Origin: Delia radicum
Taxonomy: Eukaryota > Arthropoda > Insecta > Diptera > Anthomyiidae
Direction: 5' to 3'
DNA length: 64,000 bases
Assembly (NCBI GenBank): GCA_021234595.1
Contig: CM037853.1
Span: 53,416,517-53,480,516, forward strand
Every line of letters begins with the position of its first letter. Positions within the stretch are counted from its first letter, which is position 1. This document shows, piece by piece, positions 48,739 through 60,126 of the stretch. Under the pieces are notes generated by a model. That model did no database searches. It had not been told where the DNA came from and was given only the letters and a program-made list of their open reading frames with translations. The position numbers and the translations under genes are program-made.

Positions 48739-50741
48739 CTAATTATAAAAGCAATGAAATCATTTTGTTAAATTATTAAAAATGCATAAAATAACATCAA
48801 AAACAAAAGAAAAAAAAAATGGATTAATAAGTAATTTGACATCATCGTATTTTAAATGCTTATGATTACTAGGGCTCAGAAGTTAATGCATTTATCTTCG
48901 TGTTTCATATTTAAAATCGTAAAATATTTACTTAAGATTTTAAAATATGCTTTTATCTATTACTGATTTTGTTAGTCATTGCTTTTTTCTTTTCGTGATT
49001 TGTATAAATTTGAAAAATATTTTTTTTTTCTAAAAATTTATAAATTGTGTAAAATTTATTTTTAGTAAAAACTCAAAAAATGTTCTTAATAACATGCATT
49101 TTAATGCAAAATGTGTAAAAATATACCAATATATTCATTAAAATACCCAGCAAAATAAGATATGAGGAATAAGTAGTATAAACACCACATCTACTGATCC
49201 GGATGTGGTGCAAACTTATTTGAATCACTAATGATTTTAATATTGTCCTCTCATTGGGCGGATGGAGTGAATATATAACTTCTTTAATAGCATCTTAAAT
49301 AGTACATGAATGCACTTTTTCAACACTTCTTGGATGATATTTTTCAAATATATATTAACATTTTTATATACAATAATAAAATGTGCTGCGTACTCTAGGG
49401 GATGTTTTTATTAAATACTAAAAAAAATCTTTTGGTGCCAGCGAGTATTGAACACACGAATCTGAGTTACGATCTGCTGTATTGAAGTAGACCGCTCTAC
49501 CATTTGCACTAAAGTTACTTATGCAGTACAACAAACTTAATATGAACTTTAGCTGAAAATATTGATATATTTTTATGAAAACAAGAAAAATATGCTACAC
49601 AAATATATAATATAAAAAAGATAAAATAATGATTTTTAAAAACATTTTAAGTATATGTTTTGGTATCAATGAGATATTATAAATTATTTTTAAAATATAT
49701 TTAAGTTGCGATTAGGTTAAATTAAAAATATTCAGAAATCATAAAATAAAACTCATTTAACAATTTTGAATTAATTACATATTTTTAAATACTTTTTTAA
49801 TAATTAATTTGACGATGATGTGTCTTTATTCTCTGGGACACCCTATTGCACTTTTAATACTAAAAAAAAATTGCAAATAAATGCTTTTGATTATTTTTTA
49901 AGTGAATGGATAATTGTTTAATAACAAATTACTTTGTTAGTATTTATGACAAGGAAGACAATATAAGCTTTTGTTTTATTGAAATATGCTAAAAGTTTTA
50001 AAAGGTTGCCATAAAATACATGATATATTTCAAAAACTCTCGTCTTTATTGATACTGACTTTAGATGTTCTTACTAAAGGTACAGGGTTAGGTTGGCTAT
50101 ACTTGAAAGTTAGGACATGCAAAGTTTAAAAGACGAAAATATGAAGAACAAAAATTTCTTGCAGCTTGAGTTGTCAAACATTCGACCTTTTCAAAAACTC
50201 GGTTTTCGAATACTTAAAAAACCGCATTTTTCAAAACCGGCATTTGGTTGTTTTAATACAAAACCGGTTAAATTAACAGTTTTTTTCCATTTTTTTTAAT
50301 CACTTTGTATGGATGATTTCTGAAATTTGTTGTAAAAATTTTAAAAAATTACAAAAAATTTAAATGTAGACATTAAAAAGTTAATCAGATCTCCTTTTTC
50401 AAGAGCCTTTGCATGTTCTTTTCTAAATAAACGGAGTCTAGGAAAATCCAAAAGTAGAAATCTAACTTATTTAAATTAACAAGATAGCGATAGTGTTAAA
50501 TCGATAGTGTTTCGTCAAACTTATTTTGTAAAAAGTAGTATAAGTATATTTGTACTCTGAAACTTTCAAACATTTTACTTTTAAATTTCATTAAATTATA
50601 TAAAACAAAGGCCGTTATTATAAAAGAGAGAAAGTCGATTTTAAATCACAAAAGTCGTCTGTTTTTCAAATATCGTACTATAGAAAAAAAAACATTTTTT
50701 TTGTCAAACTTGAAAAAATGTTTGAATGTTTGCATTTGACT
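48739..50741. other. Intron 4 of copy 2, shared part
   Basis: Counterpart of 13615-16510 without the 936 bp CCCAG-ended element, whose empty site lies near 49562. It contains the tRNA-like segment at about 49435-49521. A 60-codon plus-strand frame at 50117-50299 has no domain, and its unit-1 counterpart (about 15983-16155) is interrupted by a stop after about 43 codons. Confidence 0.55.
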
Positions 50742-50796
50742 TAATTTTTTTGTTTTTCAATTCAATTCTTTATTTACATAATATTTTCAGGTGCAT

Positions 50797-51280
50797 TCAT
50801 ATAACAAATTTACTTAAAGAGTTTAGGATACATTTTCCTTTTCTGCTTAAATATAAATAACCTTTGACTTTACATAAAATTTCTAAGTAAGGTGAAAATT
50901 CACAAAAAACCTTTTTGAACCTTGTTTTTGATTTTTTTATATGACACTGCGCTGAAGTTGACCAAACTGCGGCAGCATAAAACATTATAGCGTGGAATAT
51001 GGATTAAAGTATAAGACGTTTGTTGCGGATATTAAGATGGGAATTTCTGTTTATAAGGGGATACAGAAGTCTGGTTAACTTATTTACTTTGTCAATAATG
51101 TATGGAATGTGGTCTTTGAATTTCAGCTTAGGATCCAGAATGACACCTAAGTACTTAACTTTGTTCATCCACGATACTGAACTGTTGTTGATGGTAATTG
51201 GATTTTGGGGTAAGAAACGGGGTTTACGTCTTCTGGTGAAGTATATATGGCTTGGGTCTTCTGTGGGTTAACAAGTGGGT
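50797..51280 (-). pseudogene. LINE ORF2, C-terminal part
   Basis: Resumes with NPQKTQAIYFTRRRKPR, then VKYLGVILDPKLKFKDHI and, after a stop, AIMFYAAAVWSTSAQ, the usual sequence following the polymerase core in Jockey-type elements. It is separated from the core by 51283-51455. The antisense strand of this segment is open but has no meaning of its own. Confidence 0.8.
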
Positions 51281-51282
51281 TA

Positions 51283-51455
51283 AAAACTTTTTCATATAGA
51301 GCAAATTAACAATATAAAATACTTTGTTCAATTGACACATAAATTAACCACTGACGAGTCCCAGGAGGGGGACGAAACTGCAGCAGTCTGGTGTATATCT
51401 TGTGTCCGTAAAATTTTTCAATAAAAATGTTTTCTTCTTCCTGTAAAGAGACTAA
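51283..51455. repeat. Inserted segment inside the LINE polymerase
   Basis: The polymerase text stops at YFEKWKI and resumes at NPQKTQAI on the other side of this roughly 173 bp segment. The same sequence is present at 16640-16860 in unit 1, and its first part again at 55640-55722. Gtgggttaa occurs twice at its left edge (51265 and 51277). Confidence 0.6.
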
Positions 51456-52260
51456 CTAAAGAATTTTCCATTTTTCAAAATAGCTGTGAACTTCAATTAA
51501 AGCTGTTTGTAAGCTGGACAAAACATCAGTTGAAAGTATACCAGAGCTAAGTATCGCCGTATCATCTGCAAAAATAGAAGTAACACAACCGTCAACCGAG
51601 GGGAAGTCAGCTGTGTAGATATTGTAAAGCAAGGGTGAAAGACAGGAACTCTGAGGACAACCGGCTAATATATCAGTCTTTGACGAGAAATTTGATCCAA
51701 TAAAAACATTAAAGTCTCGGTCAGAGAGGAAGCTTTGTATCAGTTTAATTAATACAATAGGAAAATTTAATCTCATCATTTTAAAAATAAGATCATTATG
51801 CCAGACAGAATCAAAAGCTGCTTTAATGTCTAGTAGTAGCTTTAATGTCTAGTACATCATGTTTCGTATTCTGACAAGTGGTTGAACCGTATTGTGTTCC
51901 CTGCGGAAACCAAATTGTTGTGTTGGCAGTATATTTTCTGCATCTATAAAATCTGTAAGCTTTTTCTTTAATTACCTTTTCAAGTACTTTGCTTAAAGAA
52001 GATAAGAGACTAATGGGCCTATATGAATTTGAGCAATTTGCAGGCTTATTTGGTTTCTTTATCGGCACGACTTTGGAATGTTTCCATACTTTAGGAAAAT
52101 AATGAATTTGCAAACAAGCGTTTATAATAGCTGTTATATACTTAAATCCTTTTTTCGGTAAAGCTTTTAAACATCTATTTGTTATACCATCTGTTCCGGA
52201 AGATTTTTTGTTTTTAAATTTTTAACAATGGTAGCTATTTTATCTGTTTAAATAGAAGCC
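51456..52260 (-). pseudogene. LINE ORF2, reverse transcriptase core
   Basis: Motifs in order: SGTDGITNRCLKALP, then YFPKVWKHSKVVPIKKPNKP, SYRPISLLS, a region with PQGTQYG, LAGCPQSSCLSPLLYNIYT and FADDTAI. FADDTAI is the catalytic box with its two Asp residues. The normal glycine after PQ in the SCLSP block appears changed to Ser. A duplicated 12-base stretch near 51830 (ctttaatgtcta) and a frameshift break the core. Confidence 0.85.
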
Positions 52261-52457
52261 TCGCTATGAGGACCAGGTATGATGGAGGCAAGGGTCGAAA
52301 GAGCGTTATTTACTTCTGTTGATGTTAGGGGATTGCTAAGATTGGATGAAATTGAGTGATTTAAACTAAAGATTTTAGCCAATATTTCACATTTTTCTTG
52401 TTGAGTGTTGTAAGTTTCGTTTTTGTATTTTAATATCGGAATATTTGTTGATTTTTT

Positions 52458-53393
52458 CTATAAAATTTTAGAGATGTTCCAGAATGGGGAGGAGCCTTTT
52501 TCCAGCGTTGATAGTTTATTATTCCAAGTTTTGTTTTTAAATAATTTTATTTCTTCGGATATACGGTGATTGTACTCTTTAGTTCGACAATGGTCAAGCA
52601 AGTTCCTGTGTCGTTTCCAATTTCTTCTAAAAACATTTCTAACTTTGATCAGGCGTCTTATGTGCTGTGGTAGAGTTTGGGTAGTAATTGAGTGAACTTT
52701 TCTAGGGACACTGTAGTTTACAGCAGCTTGTGTGGTGTCATTAAATGTCAAAATCATTGAGTCAACTTGTTCAGGATTGATATCGGTATTTATCGTAGTA
52801 ATAGTTAGGTTTCTTTTAACGCATGAAGAATACCGTGACCAATTTGCATTTTTTAAATCATAAAATAGTTTTTCATTAAGGTTAGTTTCATTACTAATAA
52901 TAATTTTGACATGAAAATGATCGGAACCAAGGTCATTTATAACACTGGGTGAACTAATACCACTACTTAAGTTCGTTAGAAAGAAGTCTAATGAAGTCTA
53001 TTAAAGTCACCACCAAGAATGAAATTTTCGTTACTACTGATAAATTTTCGTAGATCAGACTTAAACTGTGCTTTTTTTAACATTATCTCTACCAGCGGAT
53101 CCGCCAGGAAAGTAACAAGAGTAAATATTTAGGTACGTTCCATTCGACGTTCTTATTTTAACACCAATATTTTCGATTAGAAAGGTGTTTAAAGGTGGTA
53201 AAAGAGTGTGCTCAACATTTTTCCTGATCAGAACCGCAACACCACCTCCTCTGCTGTGTGTCCGATCATTCCTGTAGCAATAGAAAGCTTGATGTTTAAC
53301 AGAAATAGATGGGTTTAGCATTGTTTCCGAGACTAGGCAAATATTATTATTTCTCATACGAAAATTTAACTGCGAGTGAAGTAATAACTTCAA
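52458..53393 (-). pseudogene. LINE ORF2, endonuclease region and linker
   Basis: Shows ICLVSETML, RGGGVAVLI, a NENFILGGDFN segment and LGSDHFHV, which correspond to the SET, GGDFN and SDH motifs of apurinic-type endonucleases that nick the target. A basic linker (RRNWKRHRNLLD) precedes the polymerase. At least two frame changes are present (for example near 53000). Confidence 0.78.
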
Positions 53394-53877
53394 ACTGGTC
53401 TGCTTTACATTTACACCTTTTAAGGTTTGAAATAAGCTCCATGGTAAGATTTTTTATTTCTTCAACTGTAAAAAGATTGCTCTTGTTGCTTGTATTGGTA
53501 TTGCGTGGGTCCCTCCATACGCAATTTGTATTATTAGCTTCTTGATTAAGACTACTTGTATTTCTGCTATTGTTGAAACGCATATTATTATCTGGTAATG
53601 GTTGTCTTGATCTATATGATCTTGGTTGAGAACGCTGCCTCATTTGTAAAAATTTAATCCTGCTTGTTCACTCTATAGATAATGATTTGTGTGGACCATT
53701 ACAGTTAGCACACTTAATGGTTTCGGTTACACATTCGGATGTTTTTGATTACCGGCACAATTTGCACAAAAAGATTTCACTTTGCAACGGCTATAACCAT
53801 GACCTAGCATTTGGCAATTGTGACATTGCGTTAATTTTGTTGTTCTATTTCTTTGGAAATCCCATTTAACATTAGTA
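53347..53877 (-). pseudogene. LINE ORF1, zinc-knuckle half
   Basis: Begins just after the mariner-like insertion with TNVKWDFQRNRTTKL, then CHNCQMLGHGYSRC, a CX2CX4HX4C knuckle, followed by CANC and, after a frame change, CNGPHKS. A Ser/Arg/Asn-rich tail (MRQRSQPRSYRSRQP) runs to 53347 and overlaps the ORF2 start. This is the typical nucleic-acid-binding ORF1 of Jockey-type elements. Frameshifts make it inactive. Confidence 0.75.
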
Positions 53878-54819
53878 CAAGGTGGCGCAAAAATAACCTT
53901 CCGATGTTTTTTGGCTGTAATTTAAAAAAAAAAAAATAAAAACTTTGATTCTTCTTGTGGATTATTTTTATTTGGTATTTTAATTTTTTTACATCAAGTC
54001 GAGAATATGATGTCATGTAAATGGCCGCCGCCACAGTTGATTGTCATTTGAGCCCTTTTTATGGCATTTTCCATCACTTTGGCCAAAACTTCCGGCGATA
54101 GGTCCTCACATTCTTGACGGATATTGTCTTTAAGAGCTGCAAGAGTCTGAGGCTTGTTGACATAAACCCGCGACTTCAAAAAGCCCCACAAAAGAAGTCT
54201 GGAGCGGTCAAATCAGGCGATCTTGCTGGCCAGTGCAAATCGCCAAAACGGGAGATTAGGCGCCCGGGAAATGCATCCTTCATCATATCGGTTGTGGCAC
54301 GTGCAGTGTGTGCCGTTGCACCGTCCTGTTGGAACCACATGTTTTCCAATCCCAATTCATCAAGTTGCGGCAAAAAGAACTCGTTGATCATTGCTCTGTA
54401 GCGCTCACCATTCACAGTAACCGTTTGGCCCGCGACGTCTTCGAAGAAAAAAGGTCCGATGACTCCTCCAGCGAAAACAGCACACCATACAGTGACTTTG
54501 AGCGGGTGTAATGGCTCTTCGTGGGTTACACGCGGATTTTCAGTGCCCCAGAAGCGTAAATTTTGCTTATTTACGTAACCGCTAAGATGGAAATGGGCCT
54601 CATCACTCATGATTATTTTTGATGAAAAATCATCTTCCTCTTGGTGGTGATTAAGGATGGCTCTGGAGGATGGTTCTGGAGCAGTGTAGCGTAACATTGT
54701 TTATTAACGTGTATTTCGCATGTGTTTACTACACAAATGTCAAAACAGAACTGACATTAGGGGCCAATCGCAAAATTTATAGCATTTTCTGATAGGAGGA
54801 TTACTTTTACGCCACCTTG
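53878..54819 (-). mobile_element. Mariner-like element (DD41D type), internally deleted
   Basis: Ends caaggtggcgcaaaaataac and the complement of caaggtggcgtaaaagtaat are flanked by TA, for 942 bp in total. It is inserted in LINE ORF1. The encoded transposase lacks its N-terminal DNA-binding region, and the short leader joins directly to the catalytic domain. The nesting shows that this element arrived after the LINE. Confidence 0.88.
53994..54697 (-). pseudogene. Mariner-like transposase, truncated and frameshifted
   Basis: From 54697: IIMSDEAHFHLSGYVNKQN with the first catalytic Asp, then KVTVWCAVFAGGVIGPFFFE, MWFQQDGATAHTA with the second Asp, and PARSPDLTAPDFF with the third. Forty-one residues separate the last two Asp, the spacing I recall for the rosa-type (DD41D) mariner group. 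A missing T in a T-run near 54185 shifts the frame, after which KSRVYVNKPQTLAALKDNI and the tail continue to 53994. No DNA-binding domain, so it is inactive. Confidence 0.85.
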
Positions 54820-54821
54820 TA

Positions 54822-55440
54822 TAATCAATTACTGAGTAATTTTGTCTTAGCTCCTTGACAGTAATTGACTTTTTTTGAAAGTAAACTATATAAATGACTT
54901 GTTCGTTATTAGGGCCATACGATTTGGTAACTATCTTTACATCTAAACATGATAATTTCATGTCGTTTAGTTTTTTTTTTTAACTATAAGTGGGTCGAAC
55001 TTATCAACCCCAAGCAAGACAGCCTTATATGGTTTTTCGTTTTTTACTCCATATGTAAAGTATTCAAATTCCGAATCTAGATTCTGGCATATTAAGTCAA
55101 AGTCTTCTTTTTTAGTACAAAAAAGTTTAAGACCAATAGAAAGTTTTAAAATTGAAAAATCTGTTATTTTCAAGTTTTGACATATATCGATAATTTGTAT
55201 TGTTTTACACTTTAATATAGTAATAGTTGGAATATGTATTTTAGTTGGTTTATTTAGTATCTTTTCACTCTCTTCATCATCATCTTCAATTGTTTGAAGC
55301 GGTTGAAAATAATGGCTGCTTGAAGCAGTAGTATTTCGTTGTTTATATTTTTTTTTCATTATGTTATGCCCATTTGTAGCATTGACATCTTCAACACGTA
55401 AACGTTTAATATTGTTTTTTTTTTTTTTTTGAGTTAATAT
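54822..55440 (-). pseudogene. LINE ORF1, N-terminal half
   Basis: NIKRLRVEDVNATNGHN and a lysine-rich stretch lead to a coil-like region (SILKLSIGLKLFCTKKEDFD) and to KAVLLGVDKFDP, which corresponds to the conserved core segment of Jockey-type ORF1 proteins. After a frame change it continues CLDVKIVTKSYG to ELRQNYSVIDYT, where the mariner-like element interrupts it. Removing the insertion and one TA restores the frame at that point. Confidence 0.7.
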
Positions 55441-55639
55441 TGGGATTTAACTAATCCCTTTTTAAAATTCTTAATCCGTTTGTTTTGAACGAAAAGAATT
55501 TGTATAGTTTTTATTTAATATTTGTTGTTTTTTATGCTTGATCATGCTTTGGACGATATTCCGTAATTTTGTTTTTGTCGGAATTGTTTACATATGGAAA
55601 CTTAGCCACACTCATCGTTATATCGACCGTGGCTTAAAC

Positions 55640-55722
55640 TCACTACGACACAAAGTAAAAAGTTTTTCATATACAGCGATTTAACAATTTAAAAAAAATA
55701 CTTTGTTCAATTGACCACAAAC
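55640..55722. repeat. Third copy of the caaagtaaaaagttttt repeat
   Basis: Acacaaagtaaaaagttttt and tttgttcaattgac match 16650-16720 and 51288-51345. It lies just upstream of LINE ORF1, so it may be part of the LINE 5' untranslated region. Confidence 0.5.
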
Positions 55723-56216
55723 TTTTTTAAAAATAATCTACCAGTGGTTAGACTTTTGAGCTGATGGCAATTTTCTGTTTGAATATTAATGGGTAAACAC
55801 TTTTTGCCAACGTTGAGTATTTTTATGGTCTGATCGGTAAGATTTTGAAAAATTAGGTTCAATCGATGAACTAAGTGTTAGCAGAGAAATAAATCTACGA
55901 GTTTTCTCATCAAAATTATACTAAACAAACAAAAAAGCTTCATCCTTTTGTATACTTTTAAATAATTTTTGAAGAATATGACATCGAACAATTTAAAAAA
56001 TTATTTATTTTAAATAAATATTTTGCAACAATTGTTTTATTTCCGACTGTGGTCAAGATGTTGTAATATTTTATGCTTTCTAAACCACTTAATTATCCTT
56101 ATCCATCAAAAAAAAAAGTAAAGCATTTAAATGTACTCGGTTTAAAAGGGAACTGTTAGTCCATAATCAATTAGAGTTTCAAAACCGTAAATATCAATGG
56201 TATATCATACACTTAC
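55723..56216. other. Intron 4, copy 2, region before exon 4
   Basis: Shared with unit 1 from about 23460. It starts with the taccagtggttagac repeat. No other feature is seen. Confidence 0.55.
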
Positions 56217-56292
56217 CTTTATAACATTTATATCAATATGGCTAGTCTCAGATTCTATAGACAAATTAAATTCACCAAGTCTTACAAAAGAT
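56217..56292 (-). CDS. Protease copy 2, exon 4
   Basis: 76 bases with the same phase and splice sites as copy 1, encoding SFVRLGEFNLSIESETS and then HIDINVIK. Five bases differ from copy 1; four change an amino acid. Confidence 0.87.
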
Positions 56293-56418
56293 CTGAAACA
56301 GAATAATCATGATTAAATATACAGTTTTTAAATTTAATCAAATACATTTTACTAAGAATTTATTAAAATTCCATAGAACGCTATCAATGACATTTATGAA
56401 TGTTAATTAATTACAATA

Positions 56419-57153
56419 CCCGGTTAAAAATCAACATATATGTAACCATTTATGGCCATATATATGGACATTTATGCACACTCATTCATGTTTACATATG
56501 AGAACATTCGAGTTCATAAATGTAAATATATCTCCTTATGTGATTCATATATGCTCATAGGTGTTCATATGCAATCATACACTCGGCGAACTTCTGCTTT
56601 AAAAATATGTAGTTGTTTGGGTTGTAATACAGTTTCTTTATTTTTAATGTATGTAAATGTCAGTCATTTGTAGAACAAATTAAATTTTTTACTAACCTTG
56701 TAGTTTATTTTAAAAAAAACAAACCACATCAAATGACTGTTTTATGATTTTACATTCATTTTTTACAGAGTTTTGGTTATTTAAATAAAATAAATGTTTG
56801 TTTATTTTTCACTAGCATGTGGTTCATTTTTTCTACAATTGTTAGTCATTTTTTGAACATTAAAAAACAAATGGCAAAGTTAGTTGAATTTACTGAAAAG
56901 TAAGTCGTCCATTCTTTAAGTGAAATATCATTTGTTTTAAACTACATTTGCAGTGGTTACATCACCTCAATTTTCGTTAATGTACACATATGTTCATATA
57001 TGTGAATGTATGGATATGCATGATCATACATGTAAATATTACCACAACTTTCGTTAATACACACACATAAAGATATGAATCATGTATGAATGTGGACATG
57101 TATGAAGCATGTGAGCTCATGTACGGATCCATATATATCGATTTTTAACATGG
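56419..57153. mobile_element. CCCGGTT-ended MITE, unit-2 copy
   Basis: cccggttaaaaatc at the left and gatttttaacatgg at the right, flanked by TA, 735 bp. It lacks the 1560 bp insertion present in unit 1; the empty site reads aaaatatgtagttgtttg near 56603-56620. Confidence 0.75.
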
Positions 57154-57721
57154 TACTCAAACTACATACTAGTCTAACTACAAATTTTACTAAATTTATG
57201 CATATCTTTTAATAAAAAAATATTTGTTAAATACTAGGGTTATAACTTTTTTTCTGCAAAAGTCTTACCTATCACCAAGTGATGGGAAATATTATATTAA
57301 TAATAAAAATCTCTTTTTCGGGTAGTTTTGAAACAAAAACCACTCGCATAAAGTACATTTTCTTAAGATGCATTTTTATCATATTTTTATCGTTAAAGAT
57401 GCGTTAGCAGTCCAAAATCACTGCACAACATATTTTTAATAACTTTTAATGTAATGTGCTCCTTGTTTTGCGAATTTTAATACCAATTATCGGGAAAATT
57501 CTTCTTATCTACTTATCTCACTGTTGAGCACATACCTCGCGAAACACCGTTATATTATTTGTTTTTATCAAAATCCGCGAAACACCTTTAATGTCGATAG
57601 TCATAGTAATGGTCTAATTAGTTTAAATTTTTAGCGAAATATTAATTTTTATTTGTACAATAATACAAAAAATTGATGTCGAACTTCAAATAGGTTTATG
57701 CGGAATCTTTGGTTATAGATA

Positions 57722-58391
57722 CCCGAGTAAAAAATTATATATAAACATGTATTCTTTAATATAAAATTATATATGCACATAAAATAGCATATGTATCAAT
57801 ATAAATTTATATATAATAATATTTTCAAAATGTTTTACAAAAAAAAAAAATCATGTATAAGCACATCCAATCATGTATAAAAAAATACAATTCTGAATTT
57901 TATATATGATAATGCATGGTTGATAAATTTGATTACAATTTTTTAATAATAGATATAACCCAATACATAATTATATATAATAATGCAAACTTCATAAACT
58001 TCTTCTGTCATTTTAGACATACTTATGTATGATCCAAAACTGACAAAAATTTTAGTTATTCACAAATTTTAAGCATACATTTTGTGTTTTGAACCCGTTT
58101 TGTGGAGGATAAATATATGTAAATTAATATCTTTTAATTTAAATATATTTGGATTATTATGTATCTAATTGTATCTTATTATATCTAATTGTATTATTAT
58201 TAGATGTAATTTTATCGCGACAAAACTCGGAGAGAATTGAATAGTTTTTTATTAAATTGTATATATTTACATATAATTAGATCCAAAGTGATACAATTTA
58301 ATAAAACCATTTTTCGAATCAAATTATATCCTCTTGTAATGGCAAAAAATATCTCATCGTATATAATTTTATATAAACTTTTTTACTCGAG
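57722..58391. mobile_element. CCCGAGTAAAAA-ended MITE, unit-2 copy
   Basis: Same ends as 27029-27755, TA-flanked, 670 bp, with several internal deletions relative to unit 1. Confidence 0.72.
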
Positions 58392-58536
58392 TAGGTAAAA
58401 CTTGATAATTACAAAAAAAAAAAAATAAAAGTTATAACCCTATTGAATATACAACTTTTTATTAGTTTTACTATAATTAGTACAGTTTACACTGTAGACT
58501 GGCGTTTGTGTTAATATTTTCTAACCAAAAACTTAC

Positions 58537-58912
58537 AAATCATGAAGTATGCAATGAGCTGCCGTAATAACATGCCTGGCTGATACCAAAGAACCACCAC
58601 ATTTAAATGGTCTAACACTATAGGGATCATAACCAATTAAAGCCATCCATGGCCAGGCACCCAATTGACTGTCCTCACCATCATAAATTTTGTGCTCTTC
58701 AATATTGACAACACCACAACCTTCTTCTTCGGTGGTAAATTGATGTACAGGATTTTGAAAAACTCTTCGTGGTGCTGTCTGTTGGGATGGACAACAAATA
58801 TCGGTATTTTGTTTGTCACATAAATTATGAGATGTTCTTAAATCTGCTTTCAACTGTTCATTGCTGGGATCACTTTGTAATTGATCATATAAAATTTTAC
58901 AACTTTGAAGCG
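58537..58912 (-). CDS. Protease copy 2, exon 3, altered activation motif
   Basis: The frame is open throughout the 376 bases. It encodes LQSCKILYDQL, HNLC, DICCP, the linker with FQNPVHQFTTEEEGCG, then EEHKIYDGEDSQLGAWPWM, FKCGGSLVSARHV and ITAAHC with the catalytic His. Copy 1 has IVGGENS at the same place. It ends at GTAAGT (58531-58536). Confidence 0.9.
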
Positions 58913-59256
58913 CTAATTGTGGAAAGAAAGAGATAAATAATTGAATGTGTTTCTATTAGGTGTGTAAGCATTGGCGGATCCACTTTTCCATTTTGGGGGG
59001 TGGTAACATTTTTGTAAATTTTAAAGAAATTTTTGAAGGGGTACGGAAACTCTAAGGTGTATTTTTATCCGAAAAATTAGGACATGAAATATAAAAATTT
59101 TTTTTTTCTTGTCTCATATTTTCTATAAACCGTATAATTAATTCACTCCTCAAATGTTCCAGACTGCTAAACGTAGCGTGGATCAAATTATTACAAATTA
59201 TTTACTTTCAAAGTCATCAAAGTGACCGTTAAGCAAACAATTTTTAATCAAAAAAA

Positions 59257-60126
59257 CAGGGACCGTAATCAGTATGAGTTTTATAATAAAAATTACACAA
59301 TAATGATTATATTATGAGTTTTAAGGATTTTTTTCAATGCTAATGATTATTTTTGAGTAATATTAATAAAATTCAGCCATAATCATTATTTTTGAGCAAA
59401 AAAAAATACAACTCAAAAATAATCATTATATATGATTTTTATATTTTTCGCTCAAAATAAAACTTGCGGTAATTTATTATTATTGTTAATATTTGTTATT
59501 ACTATTCATTTTAATATTGTGCTCACTTTGGAATATTCCTTATAACTGACCGAGTTAGTAATAGTATTTTACTCGTACCCAATTGAAACAACAATCGTAA
59601 AATATTCGTAAAATTAAAAATTATATGGAAAAAATTTAGTATTAGTTTGCTTTCAATTTGAATTATAACAGCTTGCAGTCTTCGTGACATTGATTTTTTT
59701 TTTTTTTTTTTTAAATTGGGTATAGATTTACATACTAGCTTTACCATTCTTAATGCCCAGTATATATGCATATTAGGGATATAACCAAATTTTTGGCATA
59801 GTACCACGAGTTGGTCAATGAAAGTGAGTTTTATTTTGAGCGAAAAAAAATAAAAATCATAAATAATCATTATTTTTGTGTTTTATTTTTTGGCTCAAAA
59901 ATAATGATTATGGCTGATTTTTTTTTATTATTACTCAAAAATAATCATTACCATTGAAGAAAACTTTAAAAATCAAAAATTTAAAAATCATGACGGATAT
60001 GCAAAGAATGTCAAAAAATAATAATAATGGTGCAATAAACTTTTTTTATGTCTGTTCTAAGTGATTAAGTTTTTGATTTAAAAAAAACGAACAATAATCA
60101 TTATTTACGGTCCCTGCAAAAAAATC
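59257..60126. mobile_element. 870 bp hAT-type MITE with CAGGGACCGTAA ends, unit 2 only
   Basis: Begins cagggaccgtaa, ends ttacggtccctg, and is flanked by caaaaaaa at 59249-59256 and 60127-60134. CAGGG-type ends with an eight-base duplication fit the hAT superfamily. The interior is built from ataatcattatttttgag and its complement, a short-repeat style recalling the 39-bp satellite of unit 1. A minus-strand frame at 59523-59870 inside it has no domain. Unit 1 lacks the insertion. Confidence 0.88.

Larger units (their letters stand above)
50742..55640 (-). mobile_element. Jockey-type LINE, decayed, unit 2 only
   Basis: A non-LTR retrotransposon on the minus strand. From 5' to 3': ORF1 with zinc knuckles (55440-53347, interrupted by a mariner-like element), ORF2 endonuclease (about 53393-52900), reverse transcriptase (about 52260-51456) and, beyond an inserted segment, its C-terminal part (51280-50797). 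A T-rich tract near 50742-50757 may be the A-tail. Frameshifts are frequent. It lies in intron 4 of protease copy 2, in sequence with no unit-1 counterpart. Exact ends and target duplication are not resolved. Confidence 0.8.

Noticed and set aside
51020..51271. 83-codon plus-strand frame
   Set aside because: It is the antisense of the LINE polymerase C-terminal region, which reads VKYLGVILDPKLKF on the minus strand.
54114..54511. Plus-strand frames over the mariner-like element
   Set aside because: Antisense to the transposase, whose SDEAHF, QQDGATAH and SPDL motifs are on the minus strand.
59523..59870. 115-codon minus-strand frame
   Set aside because: Lies entirely within the hAT-type MITE and has no domain; its AT-rich repeat composition explains it.
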